Positions 23,797-34,093 of a stretch of 64,000 bases of DNA are shown in pieces. This DNA is from Ditylenchus dipsaci (lineage: Eukaryota > Nematoda > Chromadorea > Rhabditida > Anguinidae): positions 186,001 to 250,000 of the forward strand of contig SADC01001112.1 in the NCBI GenBank assembly GCA_004194705.1, written 5' to 3'. Made by a program: the position numbers and the translations under genes. The stretch's first letter is position 1, and each line of letters opens with the position of its first letter. The notes below the pieces were generated by a model. That model did not search any database. It was not told where the DNA came from and saw only the letters and a list, made by a program, of their open reading frames with translations.

Positions 23797-24592
23797 ATTT
23801 TATTTTTGACGTACAAGTGGTTACAAAAACATTATTCGAAAAGTTTTTGGGACTAAAGTAAAACCAACGATATTTCATGCTTTTTGTATTACATTAGTTT
23901 ATTTTTGTCGAATTTTTTTTAGAAAAAATATTTTGAGGGGAACTTATTTTGAGGGGAAACGACCTTTGAGGGGAAATGAACTTTGAGGGGAAACGAACTT
24001 TGAGGGGAAACGACCTCTGAGGGGAAACGACCTTTGAGGGGAAACGAACTTTGAGGGGAAACGAACTTTGAGGGAAACGAACTTGAGGGGAAACGCACTT
24101 TGAGGGGAAACGACCTTTGAGGGGAAATGAACTTTGAGGGGAAACGCACTTTGAGGGGAAACGAACTTTGAGGGGAAACGAACTTTGAGGGGAAACGCAC
24201 TTTGAGGGGAAACGACCTTTGAGGGGAAATGAACTTTGAGGGGAAACGACCTTTGAGGGGAAATGAACTTTGAGGGGAAACGCACTTTGAGGGGAAACGA
24301 CCTTTGAGGGGAAATGAACTTTGAGGGGAAACGCACTTTGAGGGGAAACGAACTTTGAGGGGAAACGAACTTTGAGGGAAACGAACTTGAGGGGAAACGC
24401 GCTTTGAGGGGAAACGAACTTTGAGGGGAAACGAACTTTGAGGGGAAACGAGCTTGAGGGGAAACGAACTTTGAGGGGAAACGAACTTGAGGGGAAACGC
24501 ACTTTGAGGGAAACGAACTTTGAGGGGAAACGAACTTTGAGGGGAAACGAGCTTGAGGGGAAACGCACTTTGAGGGGAAACAGGCGGACCCT
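23797..24592. mobile_element. Minisatellite-bearing element, copy 2
   Basis: Same leader as 21428, then about 38 units of TTTGAGGGGAAACGAAC (23936-24580), with ordered variants (CGAAC, CGACC, CGCAC, TGAAC) and a terminal GGCGGACC, the inverse of the end at 20501. Three long minus-strand open frames (130-234 codons) are read-through of the 17-bp unit. Confidence 0.85.
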
Positions 24593-24600
24593 CTTTTTTA

Positions 24601-24764
24601 ACAGTTGAAGCTCGATTTAACATACACCCGATTTAACATACGCTCGATTTAACATACGCCTTAGGTCGGTCCCTTCAATGATAAACTCCGTCAAATTACC
24701 ACTCGATTTAACATAGGGTTAGTCTCAGTACCCCTAGGCGTATGTTAAATCGAGCGTCGACTGT
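24601..24764. repeat. pogo/Tc1-like MITE, GATTTAACATACG variant
   Basis: ACAGTTGAAGCTCGATTTAA at left and TTAAATCGAGCGTCGACTGT at right. The word CTCGATTTAACATACG is repeated inside. Confidence 0.75.
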
Positions 24765-25304
24765 GTTCGTGAATGAGCAACTTATATTTTTTGAAAGCTA
24801 ATATTCAGAGCCATCCTTTTGAAACTTTCAGAAGGCTGATTTGAAATTTTTTGTAAAGCGTGCTACCGAAAGTCTGAAAAAGTTATGGATTTGGCCACTT
24901 TTTATAAGCTTTTGTCGGAAGTTAAAAGTTTTTAAAGCGCAAAAATTGCAATAAAATCACCGACGTTCTGTTTGAGTTAATCTGCAAGGAAATTTAAATT
25001 TTCAAAACACCAAAAGGGGGCACTCTTCAAAAGCTGTTCACAATCGTCCTTTTTATATGGGCCGAAAATACTCGGCGCCTGTAACCATTCTAGTCCAGAT
25101 GAATTGAACTTTTAAATCGCAGTCTAGATAAAAAAGTGTTTCTACACGATTTTATCTAAAAAGAAGCATTAACAAAACAATTCAATGTCATTAAAATAAC
25201 TAATGCCAGTCTGCGAAAAATATTTTACGATTCAACCATTTTTCTACAACAAGAACAGTTTTGGATGATTACAGTGGTCAGAAGTCTAATTCCAAATCAC
25301 AGGT
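24765..25304. other. No gene recognised; 3' flank of LENG8
   Basis: AT-rich, no supported exon. Confidence 0.5.
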
Positions 25305-28300
25305 TTACAATTGGGTGTTGGCATGCTGTCTACAGTCCAGATTCCCTCCTATTTCTGTTGAGATTCCCTTTTCAGTCAGCCAGTCTACTAGTTCTCTTTC
25401 TTTCATTCCAAACAGTCAGCTACTATAGATAATGGGATCTCGGGACGATATCTAAAAAATAGTGTCTTGATTTTTTTTCTGTAATTCATTTGCGAAAAAA
25501 TAATTTACGCTTTGAGTATGGACATGCAAAACTGTTTTCTCTCCCTGTCCACAAACATGTCCATTACATAGCCTGTCATTTTGGGAGCATTGCTATACAG
25601 TCTGAAGAACCTTACATAATTCTGGCTGGACCATGCATCCCACACCGATAACGCAAAATTCATGCATTGGTCTTTAAGAGCGTCAGACTGCAGTTCGTCC
25701 AGGAGTGTGGACACATCTGCAATTAATCAGATTCAGCCACTCTTTTTAGGAAAAACACAAAGCAAAACTACCAAGATTTCGTTCATATAAATGTAGTAGA
25801 GAAGACGGTAGCTGGTGAATTCCCATCTATTGGAACAATAATCTACTTCTGAGTATAGTACTTTTAGTTGGTTGAAAAAAGGCAGTTTTTTTGAATTTTA
25901 AGCAAATTTTTGCGTAAGCCGAGCCGAAAGCCGAAAACCGAAATTTTCGGCCGGCCGAGCCGAGCCGAAAGCCGAAAACCGAAATTTTCGGCCGGCCGAG
26001 CCGAGCCGAAAGCCGAAATTTTCGGCCGGCTGAGCCGAGCCGAAAGCCGAAATTTTCGGCCGGCTGAGCCGAGCCGAAAGCCGAAAACCGAAATTTTCGG
26101 CCATGACTAGTATTCAACGTCTTTGCATTGTGAAAATAATTTATTTTTCTTCTATGCATAGTAAAAGTCTAAAATGCTTAAATAAAACTAGGCTTGGGCT
26201 GGATTTGGGATAATTATCCCATTTTCGGACATGTGAATCTCTATTCACCGCAAAAATAGCATTTTTCGTAAAAACGTAAAAAGCAAACATGGGTTTTTAC
26301 CCACCACTTTCTTCTAAAAATGCAATAAAAATGAGAGTTAATCATCAAAAGTGGCAATTAATTTTTGGACTGAAAAAACAACAGGGGGGACCAAGGCAGT
26401 TTTTTTGAATTTTAAGCAAATTTTTGCGTAAAATTCAAAAAAACTGCCTTAGTCCCCCCTGTGGTTTTTTCAGTCCAAAAAATTAATTGCCACTTTTGAT
26501 GAGTAACTCTCACTTTTTATTGCATTTTTAGAAGAAAGTGGTGGGTAAAAACCCATGTTTGCTTTTTACGTTTTTACGAAAAATGCTATTTTTGCGGTGA
26601 ATAGAGATTCACATGTCCGAAAATGGGATAATTATCCCAAATCCAGCCCAAGCCTAAATAAAACTCTTTGGACAAACAAAAATTTATTAAAACACCCACA
26701 TACAACACTCGCACACAACACTTTGCTTTCGAACAATTAAAAATTTATTAAAACACCCACATACAACACTCGCACACAGCACTTTGCTTTCGAACAATTA
26801 AAAATTTATTGAAACACCCACATACAACACTCGCACACAACACTTGACACACACTTGAATTGACACACACAAGGCTAAAGAATGAGCGAAAGGAAACTAA
26901 GCAAAAACGGGAGAAAACAGAGAAAATTATTTTTTCTTTTTAAAATTTTCGACCGGCCGAGTCGAGCCGAAATCCGAAAACCGAAATTTTCGGCCGGCCG
27001 AGCCGAGCCGAAAGCCGAAAACCGAAATTTTCGGCCGGCCGAGCCGAGCCGAAAGCCGAAAACCGAAATTTTCGGCCGGCCGAGCCGAGCCGAAAACCGA
27101 AAAAATATCGGTTTTCGGCCGGAAAAGCCGAAAATCGGCGGCCGGCCGACAACCCTAGTTTTGACATTGGTTAAACTCCTCTCTGTCTTTGTTCTCTAAA
27201 GCTATCCTGGCATTGGACTCATAGACGAGAACAGTAAAGTCATTTCGAATGTTTTGGATCTGGAAAAAATAGATTATCAAAAGGCTTGCACAGTTAATCT
27301 TTTCGTCAAAAGCATACCATAAGGTCTTGTCTAATACTTTTAAGTTGATCGCAGGTGTAGCGATAATCTGAGTTGGTTTTGTACTTTTGTTTTACCACCT
27401 CCAGCGCTTTCATCAAAATCCTTAGAGGACGAACTTGGCTGGGCTCAGCTGCCTGAAAGTAAATATTGATAATTGGAAAATTCTAACATATACAGGGCTG
27501 CTATATCAAAATTAAAAACAAAATGTATTTTCAAAAAAAAAATATTTTCACTACTTTTTGTGAAAAATGTAGCGGAATAAAATCAAGCACTCACCGCTGT
27601 CAACCTGAAAAAGGACTTTTCAATATCCATGCAGGTTCCCACTACATCAGGTCCAGCGTTTGAATCCCCTACTGCCTGCACACCTCCATTAAAGTAATCA
27701 AATCTTTGTTGCGCTGAAAGTCGGCACCTCCTAGCTATTTTCTGCTCTTGCTCTTGGTTGTACTGCTCAAACCGACGAGCTCTTATTTGCTTTTTGTCAG
27801 GAGCTTCCACTACTGACCAATTGCTGTTCTTGTTGTTACCATTGCATTGTTTGTGAAGGGAATGGCTGGAGAAACTCCTTTGAGTGCAGCTTTTTGCTGC
27901 TTTTTCGACTGTTTTTTGGATTTCGAGGAATTGTTGTAGTCAGCAAAAACATTTTTATCCAGCCTAGCCATAGGGTTAGAGCCATGAAGTGGTGATCTGC
28001 TCCTGTCAAATCTGCTACCCCTTCTCGACTCTGCTCCATCATTGCCAGACTTATTATGCCAGCCACTTGGTCCACCACCACCCTCTCTGGACTTAGTGCT
28101 ATCACAGAAGATGAGGAACTTGACTCGGATGGACTTCCTTGTTGCTGCTTTTCATGCTGCTTGCTGGCGTCCATAAAGTGCGCACTACATAGTTGACTGT
28201 ATGTGGTAATGGCTCATTTGCCCAATTGACGGCATGGATGGCACCTGACTGCAGCAAAGGGTCAATTCTCTGCTTCAAATAATTTTCTAATTTTTCCTTG

Positions 28301-29301
28301 TCTTGAGCGCTTTCTACTGCGGCATAGGCTCGTTCAATGTAGTCTCTGAATAAAATATGAATAAATATAGTTACATTTGATGACAATATCATTTCTTTTA
28401 AGCAGGGCTCCAAATCGTCTTTTTTAAAAAGATTTGTCCTTTTTTTGGCACCTCAAATCTTTTTTATTTTTGAAAATTTAGTCAAAATCTTTTTTTTTTC
28501 GCTTCAAAATGGCAATAAGCACTGGATAAAATGACCCTTTTTCTTCAAAAGTAGTCAAAATGCCTTTTTTTACCCAGATGTCCTTTTTTGAAATTTTTCA
28601 TTCGGAGCCCTGCTTTAAGGTATTATTACAGATTAGAAAACTATTCGCCTCAAGTAGGAATCGAATCTAGCCAAATTTCAGTAGGTTTAAGTTGCTTTGA
28701 CTTTTGATTATTTTGTATAGCACAATGTGTAACAAGATTTTTGAAACTGTCGTTTTTGTTAGGTATTTTTATAGATCAGATTTTCAAAGTCTTTAAATGT
28801 AGATCGACTCAGATCACATTTTTCGTATACAGTCGAACCTGGAGCGAGGTAAGCCAACTTGCTTTTACACAAAGTTTCGATCTACCAAAAAGTCCAAAAA
28901 TATTTTTTACATCTTGTAAAAGTTGAAGCAATTTCGTCAATCGAAAAAACTCACTTTGCAGCTGGAGGGTAAGCAGAACCGGCTGCGGCAACGGAGCTAG
29001 CAATATTTTTGTTGACCTGAGAATTGCTGGATATGATGAAACGGATGGGTTTGATATTTGGAGCATTTGCTTTCAGATCTAAAAATGAAGAGATTACTCT
29101 ATCAGACTACAGAATAAGCAAAGACTCACGTTTGGTTGCTTGAGCAGAGTAGGCAGGTTGAGGTCGAGGTAAAAACTGTCTTGGACGTTGTGGCTGCGGC
29201 GGAATTTTAGGCTGAGAAGTGGAAGAAGGATAAGCATACGGCGTAAACATTTGTGGAGCGTAACCTGCAGCCAAAGCTGTGTTGTAATAGGGCGGTGGCA
29301 T
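25305..29301 (-). CDS. LENG8: LENG8 homologue (SAC3/GANP family, mRNA processing/export)
   Basis: Exons (complement): 29130-29301, 28955-29078, 27595-28345, 27318-27452, 27158-27259 plus 25772-25870 (one exon split by an insertion), 25509-25716, 25305-25451. N-terminus is Tyr/Pro-rich ([13 protein letters not shown]), followed by NIKPIRF. The segment [20 protein letters not shown] matches LENG8. The SAC3 domain reads [95 protein letters not shown]. Five single missing bases are needed: near 28180, 28090, 27838, 25778 and 25410. With these and the insertion removed the coding length is a whole number of codons (about 580 aa). SAC3-type proteins act with PCID2/DSS1 in nuclear mRNA export or retention. 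Identity is firm; whether the copy is functional is open. Confidence 0.85.
26189..26656. repeat. Inner palindrome, AGGCTTGGGCTGGATTTGGG arms
   Basis: Near-perfect inverted repeat of about 210-bp arms nested in the LENG8 insertion. The centre reads GGGGGGACCAAGGCAG ... CTGCCTTAGTCCCCCC. Confidence 0.9.
26683..26870. repeat. Tandem 66-bp repeat
   Basis: Three near-identical units containing AAAACACCCACATACAACAC and TTTGCTTTCGAACAATT. Confidence 0.9.
28403..28612. mobile_element. hAT-like element, AAAAAGGACAAATC motif
   Basis: Ends CAGGGCTCCAAATCG and GGAGCCCTG. Target duplications CTTTTAAG and CTTTAAGG differ only by one T. Lies in a LENG8 intron. Same subfamily as 33513-33726 and 57730-57898. 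Confidence 0.8.
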
Positions 29302-29606
29302 GTACAGAAATTAATACAGAAAATAATAAAACTGAGTGAAAACATTACCATCGTAAGATTGTCTTTCCATCTCAAAAGACTACTATTAACCGGCTCACAA
29401 GTAAAACTGAACATAAAAGCCCGCCAATACGATTCAAAAACATATAGGACAAAAATTGAAATGAAAGACGCCAACAGTGAAACAGAAATCGATCGACAAC
29501 TTAAAGCCTTTTTTTATTACAAACCAATCCAAGGGTAACAACAAATATTTCATTTGAACTGCATGCAACAAATATGTCTCATAGAATCGTGGAGTCAAGC
29601 AATTCT

Positions 29607-30744
29607 TCAGGCAGAGCTGGAACAGAACAGCGACACAGGCAATTGGAACACCAACACAGCGGCCACGTAGAGGATTTGGGCCTCGCTCACAGCAATCTTT
29701 TCTTTCTCCCCTTTGGCAAGACCAGTATTTCCCATGACCAGCTAAAATATTATTACGTAGAATATACAATAGAGAAAAAAAATTGAACCTGGAAATGAAT
29801 AGCCATCAGCATGCACTGAAAGAGGATAGCGAGGCTAGAGACAACTCCATGCATCCCGGTCATGAATGAGAGAGCCTGCATCACCACAAAACTAATCACG
29901 GAAGCAGCAGCCAACAAGCGAGGACGATTGCAGTAGACAGTCTTAGGGCACAACTCAACATCGATCTTAAAAGAAGTTTTGAAAAAGTCGCCCTATCGCG
30001 AAACTCAGAAATGAAATACCAGCAAAGCATAGATGAACGGCGCCAGGAAGAACACAGTCGGAGTTGAGGCAAGAAGGCGAGAGCCGAACAGATGACCCAT
30101 CAAGACATTTCCACTGAAGACCAGAGCATAGAGCCAGTCACGACGTTCCACATCATCGTATCCTATTTAGCATAGGATTCGTAAGGCATGAGAAAATATC
30201 GAAAGATACCATGAAAGTTCTTGGCCAATTTCAAATAGGCGTACACCGGCAGAAGAAGCAGCAAAGCGAAAGCTACCAACGGACTGAACACGCTCGAGAG
30301 AATGCTAGCTGACCACAACAGACCCGTCAATTGACCGCACCCAGAGCCATCATCAGAATGCTGATACCTGAAAGCATGAGATAAACACGATTAAATTCGG
30401 GAGGATTACTCACCAAAGTAAAGCTCCTGCACTGCGTTGCGCTTTTTTTTGTCTTCTGCATCCAAAGGGGCTTGCTCTCGAATATCAGCTACCAACTGCA
30501 AAAAAGCCATGAAAATAAGTATCCAAGAGGAAGACTATTTCACCTGCTGTTTGAAAGCACCATCATTCTTGACAAAGTTGACAGCCTCTTGAGCGGAATC
30601 ACCATAGGTTTGCAGACGGGCGACCAATCCAGAAGCCATATGTTCGCCGTGATCATAGAGCTCAATACCTCGACGACGCATCGTTTCCAACGTAGTATGA
30701 AGCTGCTCGATATAGTTGCGACCAATTTTTTCGATCATTGTCAT
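29607..30744 (-). CDS. Multipass membrane protein, Bax-inhibitor-1 (TMBIM)-like
   Basis: Exons (complement): 30544-30744, 30414-30495, 30210-30367, 30020-30162, 29789-29965, 29607-29741. All are GT-AG, and restoring one missing base near 30330 (AAT|TGACGG, in LGAVN|LTGLLW) gives about 298 aa in whole codons. A soluble N-terminus of about 100 residues precedes six or seven hydrophobic segments, including ISILMMALGAV, FSPLVAFALLLLLPVYAYL, VFFLAPFIYALL, LLAAASVISFVVMQALSF and ILYVAAVLVFQLPVSLF. Spacing, the RRDWLYALVFSGNVLMG loop and the final LVMGNTGLAKGEKEK before the last helix recall BI-1/TMBIM6, an ER calcium-leak and stress protein. Sequence identity is low; another multi-helix family is possible. 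It starts about 300 bases upstream of LENG8, same strand. Confidence 0.6.
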
Positions 30745-30831
30745 CTTAACTTCTCTTTGACCAAAATAGCGCGAAAAACCTGAAAAGCATCATGTGTAAA
30801 AAAGCAGAATGACCGACAAAAATGACTGCGC

Positions 30832-31110
30832 TACGACCGGGTACACATTATGACCGGGTACAACGACCGGGTACACTTTTCTTGTAAAAGTTAAAAAATC
30901 ATGCTTGAACCACACGTTTGAGTCCGCCCTAACGGGCGCTGGCCTACCCTTGCCTAAGTCTAAGTCTAACTGTGCAAAAAAATAAAAAAAATAAAAAAAA
31001 TTTTAACAGGGGGGACCAAGGCAAAATTTGGCTCTGTACCCGGTCGTTGTACCCGGTCATAATGCGTACCCGGTCGTTGTACCCGGTCATAATGCGTACC
31101 CGGTCGTTGG
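30832..31110. repeat. Inverted element, ACGACCGGGTACA motif
   Basis: Tandem ACGACCGGGTACA words at the left are mirrored by TGTACCCGGTCGT words at the right. The middle contains GGGCGCTGGCCTACCC and GGGGGGACCAAGGCAAAATT. Sister copy at 47781-48021 uses CGGATACA instead. Confidence 0.85.
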
Positions 31111-31294
31111 TATACCACAAAATGAGTCCAATGGGAAATTTGTTGGATGAGTTAGGAAATTTAGAACCAAATTTTCCGCCAATTCGGATTAACAATGTAC
31201 GCTTTTCCTGCTATCGTTATATCTTTGACTGGTTTGTATAGGGCGATTAGTGATGACAGATTACAGATTGTGATCGGTGATCTGAACTGGAGGG

Positions 31295-31797
31295 TAAAAT
31301 CGATTGGTGACAATTTTGATTGGTGACTATCGATTGGTGACAGTATCGATTGGTGACTATCAATTGGTGACACTTTATGACGGAACTTTTGGAAATTTTT
31401 AATGAAAACATCAATTTTCTGTGAAAAAGTTTTTGGAAATTCACCCTTTCAGCCAAAATTTCATTCTGAATCCGAATCCGTTGAGATCAGATCAAAATAA
31501 TTTTTATGAGGCGAGATATCCTTCTCAGTAGACCAGGGCTGCGACTTTTCTCATTTGTTCACTCAAAGTAGCTATATCTCAGCTTATAAAAATTATTTTG
31601 ATCTGATCTCAACGGATTCGGATTGAGAATGAAATTTTGGCAAAAGGGTGAATTTCCAGAAACTTTTTCACATAAAATTGATGTGTTTCATAAAAAATTT
31701 CCAAAAGTTCCGTCATAAAGTGTCACCAATCGATAGTCACCAATCGATACTGTCACCAATCAATAGTCACCAATCAAAATTGTCACCAATCGATAGT
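31295..31797. repeat. Inverted element, ATCGATTGGTGAC motif
   Basis: Four to five ATCGATTGGTGAC units on the left arm face the complementary units on the right. Arms continue inward through CAAAAGTTCCGTCATAAAG and GATCAGATCAAAATAATTTT. Confidence 0.85.
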
Positions 31798-32232
31798 TGT
31801 CCGAACTGGAGATCTGAGGTCGGATGTCAAAGTGTTTGAGGCCCAAAATTCGGAGCTCAGAGTTTTTGGAATTCTGTAAAGTGATTTGATCTATTCTCAA
31901 GGTCCTTTTCCCTGAAAACAACCTGTCCTATGAGGCAGAAAAAATAAAAGTTCATAATTGGATTACCAATTTGGTCGTACCATTTGGTAGTACCAATTTC
32001 CTGCCCATGTCTTTGATCTCCGACTTCCTATCTTCATCAGTATAGCTCCATAATAGTAGCCAACCGTTCTGAGTATAGTAGTTTATCAATATGGGCTGAG
32101 GACATATAAATGTCAGCTTCTTTTCAAAAATTGGTCAAACATTGGTTTTTGAAATTGCTTGCATTTATCTTTTCGTTTCTTTTAGTTTCTGTTCCAAGAA
32201 AAGCCTGATTTTTTCGTATCACCGTCAAGGGA
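31798..32232. other. Upstream region of the 32233 gene; no other gene
   Basis: Direct repeat TTGG(T/A)CGTACCA / TTGGTAGTACCAA near 31970-31995; no exon supported. Confidence 0.4.
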
Positions 32233-32879
32233 ATGGAAGCTCCAAACACAATTGATGTGGTATTGATGGTCATTTCCGCTATCGTAATGCTTCTCTCAAT
32301 TGTCCTTCTGGTGTTTTGCTGTCTCCGTCACAAGAAAGTTTCTAAGCAGTTGAAGCAGAAAGTTGGTTCTTCAAATGCTGCTGCCATCCACAAGCTTCCT
32401 GAACAGAAAAAGTCTTCAAAGGTGGTTGTGCTTCTAGCTCCTCTTTTCTTTATTGAAGTTATTATCAGGAAAAGAAGGCTATTACCTCTGGCAAGAAGAC
32501 TCGTTCAGTTTCAAAGGCTCGTCCGACCTCAAAGAAAGAGAAGCGGGTTCCGAGTCAGAAAAGCGTGCAGAAACGCCGTCAGCATATCTCTGAATCGCTT
32601 GCTTTGGACTGCACTCAGCCTGATGATGCCTCTGTCAAGAAGGTTTGAATTGCGTTATAGTCTTACAGTCTTGTATCTATCCTTGTGTTGCAGAGTCGAG
32701 TGCGTGGAATACTCAAGTCGAAGCCAAAGAACTTCACCAAAGTCTTTGTGTGCCGTGGTTCTGATGGTGAATGGCATGCTAATGGGGACGCCGACATCGC
32801 ATCTGAATTTTCGTTCGAGCTTTTGTCCGGCAATTCGGGAGAAGACACGTTTCCTGCCTCCATTCTCGAGCAGGTTTAG
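32233..32879 (+). CDS. Small single-pass membrane protein, unidentified
   Basis: Three exons, 32233-32421, 32469-32642 and 32694-32879, joined by 47- and 51-nt GT-AG introns, all in phase 0, give a complete 182-aa protein with no frameshift. Residues about 8-32 are one strongly hydrophobic helix ([20 protein letters not shown]), followed by CC and a basic segment (RHKKVSKQLKQK), so the likely topology is a short outer N-terminus and a Lys/Arg-rich cytoplasmic tail. The last exon (SRVRGILKSKPKNFTKVFVC ... GNSGEDTFPASILEQV) is better ordered. The longer unspliced frame (220 codons) is read-through of the introns. No family recognised. AATAAA follows at 32954. Confidence 0.8.
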
Positions 32880-32953
32880 GAAGTGCTTCCAGTAATGTAT
32901 AAAAAGCGGTTTGATTTGTAATAGTTATGTGTTTGCGTGATTAGTTTATGTGC

Positions 32954-32959
32954 AATAAA
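32954..32959 (+). promoter_or_regulatory. Polyadenylation signal
   Basis: AATAAA 75 bases after the stop at 32877-32879. Confidence 0.7.
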
Positions 32960-33174
32960 GGTATGCTGGTAGTTTTTTTTAACGAACTACATAATTTTTC
33001 TGCCATGTCGGTTTGAACGTGTTTAAGAAGTAAGCATTCATTTTGATATAGCAGCCCTGCTTTTTTCATTTATTTCGTATTGAATATGTCACGAGAAAGT
33101 TGAAAAAGGTATAGATGCCGTATTCTCTCTAATAGAAAAGCCAGCGCCTTTTTTACGGCAGGGGGTTTATTTGA

Positions 33175-33395
33175 CAATCGGTAAACTCAGAAACCGGATA
33201 ATTTAACAGACGGTTGAATATTACTCTGTTGTTTTATCCGGGTTTTGAAATAGTTATTATTGAGTTATGCGCTTTTGAATTATCCGTTGATGGATTATCG
33301 GTTTTAGAATCATACACTGTTGAATTATCCGCTTTTCGAATATGCAGTCGTTGAATTTTCCTCTGTTGAATTATCCGGGTTTTGAGTTTTCTGAT
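33175..33395. repeat. Degenerate tandem repeat, GAATTATCCGCTTTTGAAT
   Basis: About ten imperfect ~22-bp units built on GAATTATCCG and TTTTGAA(T), directly left of the element at 33513. Confidence 0.7.
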
Positions 33396-33512
33396 TGTCG
33401 AATGAACACCGTTTTTTACAATCTCTAAAAATTGAAATGATGCAAGAAAACATTTTCCTCTTGGGAGCTGGGCCTGAAATCGGCGGATCTGTTAGAGAGA
33501 ATGCGGTTATCT

Positions 33513-33726
33513 CAAAGCTTCGAATCTTCCTTTTTAAAAAGATTAGTCCTTTTTTTTGGCACCCCAAATCTTTTCTTATTTTTGAAAATTTAGTCAAAAT
33601 CTTTTTTTTTTTCGCTTCAAAATGGCAACAAGCACTGGATAAAATGACCCTTTTACTTCAAAAACAGTCAAAATGTCCTTTTTTTACCCAAATGTCCTTT
33701 TTTAAAATTTTTCATTCGAAGCCCTG
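33513..33726. mobile_element. hAT-like element with exact 8-bp target duplication
   Basis: Flanked on both sides by GGTTATCT (33505-33512 and 33727-33734). The right end CGAAGCCCTG matches the subfamily at 28403-28612; the left end is decayed. Confidence 0.85.
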
Positions 33727-33819
33727 GGTTATCTTGAGGAATATAAAAAACTATGTACAAGTTAATCAACAAGTGATATGAGTTAAACTAGAAGGGTGCT
33801 AATGTAGAATCCGGTGCAA

Positions 33820-33975
33820 ACTTTGCCTTGGTCCCCCTGTTGTTTTTTAATGTTATCATGGTGATTGAGAAGACTGTGGTGATTAAGATGATTATGAGCA
33901 TGATCTCCTTAATCACCATGAACACATTTAAATAGCATTAAAAATTTAACAGGGGACCAAAGAAAAATTTGCACC
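33820..33975. repeat. Inverted GCCTTGGTCCCCCTGTTG element
   Basis: TTTGCCTTGGTCCCCCTGTT at left is mirrored by AACAGGGGACCAAAG at right, with an inner TTAATCACCATGA pair. Downstream of the first oxidase gene. Confidence 0.8.
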
Positions 33976-34093
33976 GAATTTTACACCAGCACCATAGAAG
34001 TGCCAGAAAAATATATTTGGTGATAAAGTATATAAAATAAATGTCTTGTCATCATAATATGATATTTTGTCATACATATTACATATTATGTCA

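Larger units (their letters stand above)
25871..27157. mobile_element. hAT-like insertion inside a LENG8 exon, GCCGAAAATTTTCGGC motif
   Basis: The right end CCGACAACCCTA at 27157 abuts GTTTTGAC and LENG8 codons for FNQCQ; the left end abuts codons for QLKVLY at 25870. The interior has arrays of GGCCGGCCGAGCCGAGCCGA and GAAAATTTTC at both ends (25915-26100 and 26950-27150), an inner palindrome and a tandem repeat. The left terminus appears replaced by another repeat (GGCAGTTTTTTTGAATTTTA), also at 26393. Confidence 0.75.

Noticed and set aside
20501..24592. CRISPR-like array
   Set aside because: Units are contiguous 14-17-bp repeats with no unique spacers, in eukaryotic DNA.
23894..24623. Three long minus-strand open frames rich in SPQSSFPLKVRFPSK
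   Set aside because: They are the 17-bp minisatellite read in three frames. Any stop-free unit not divisible by three gives this; no start context or splice sites.
32422..32895. 220-codon single-exon reading of the membrane-protein gene
   Set aside because: It reads through two short GT-AG introns. The spliced three-exon model is in phase and ends at a clean stop.
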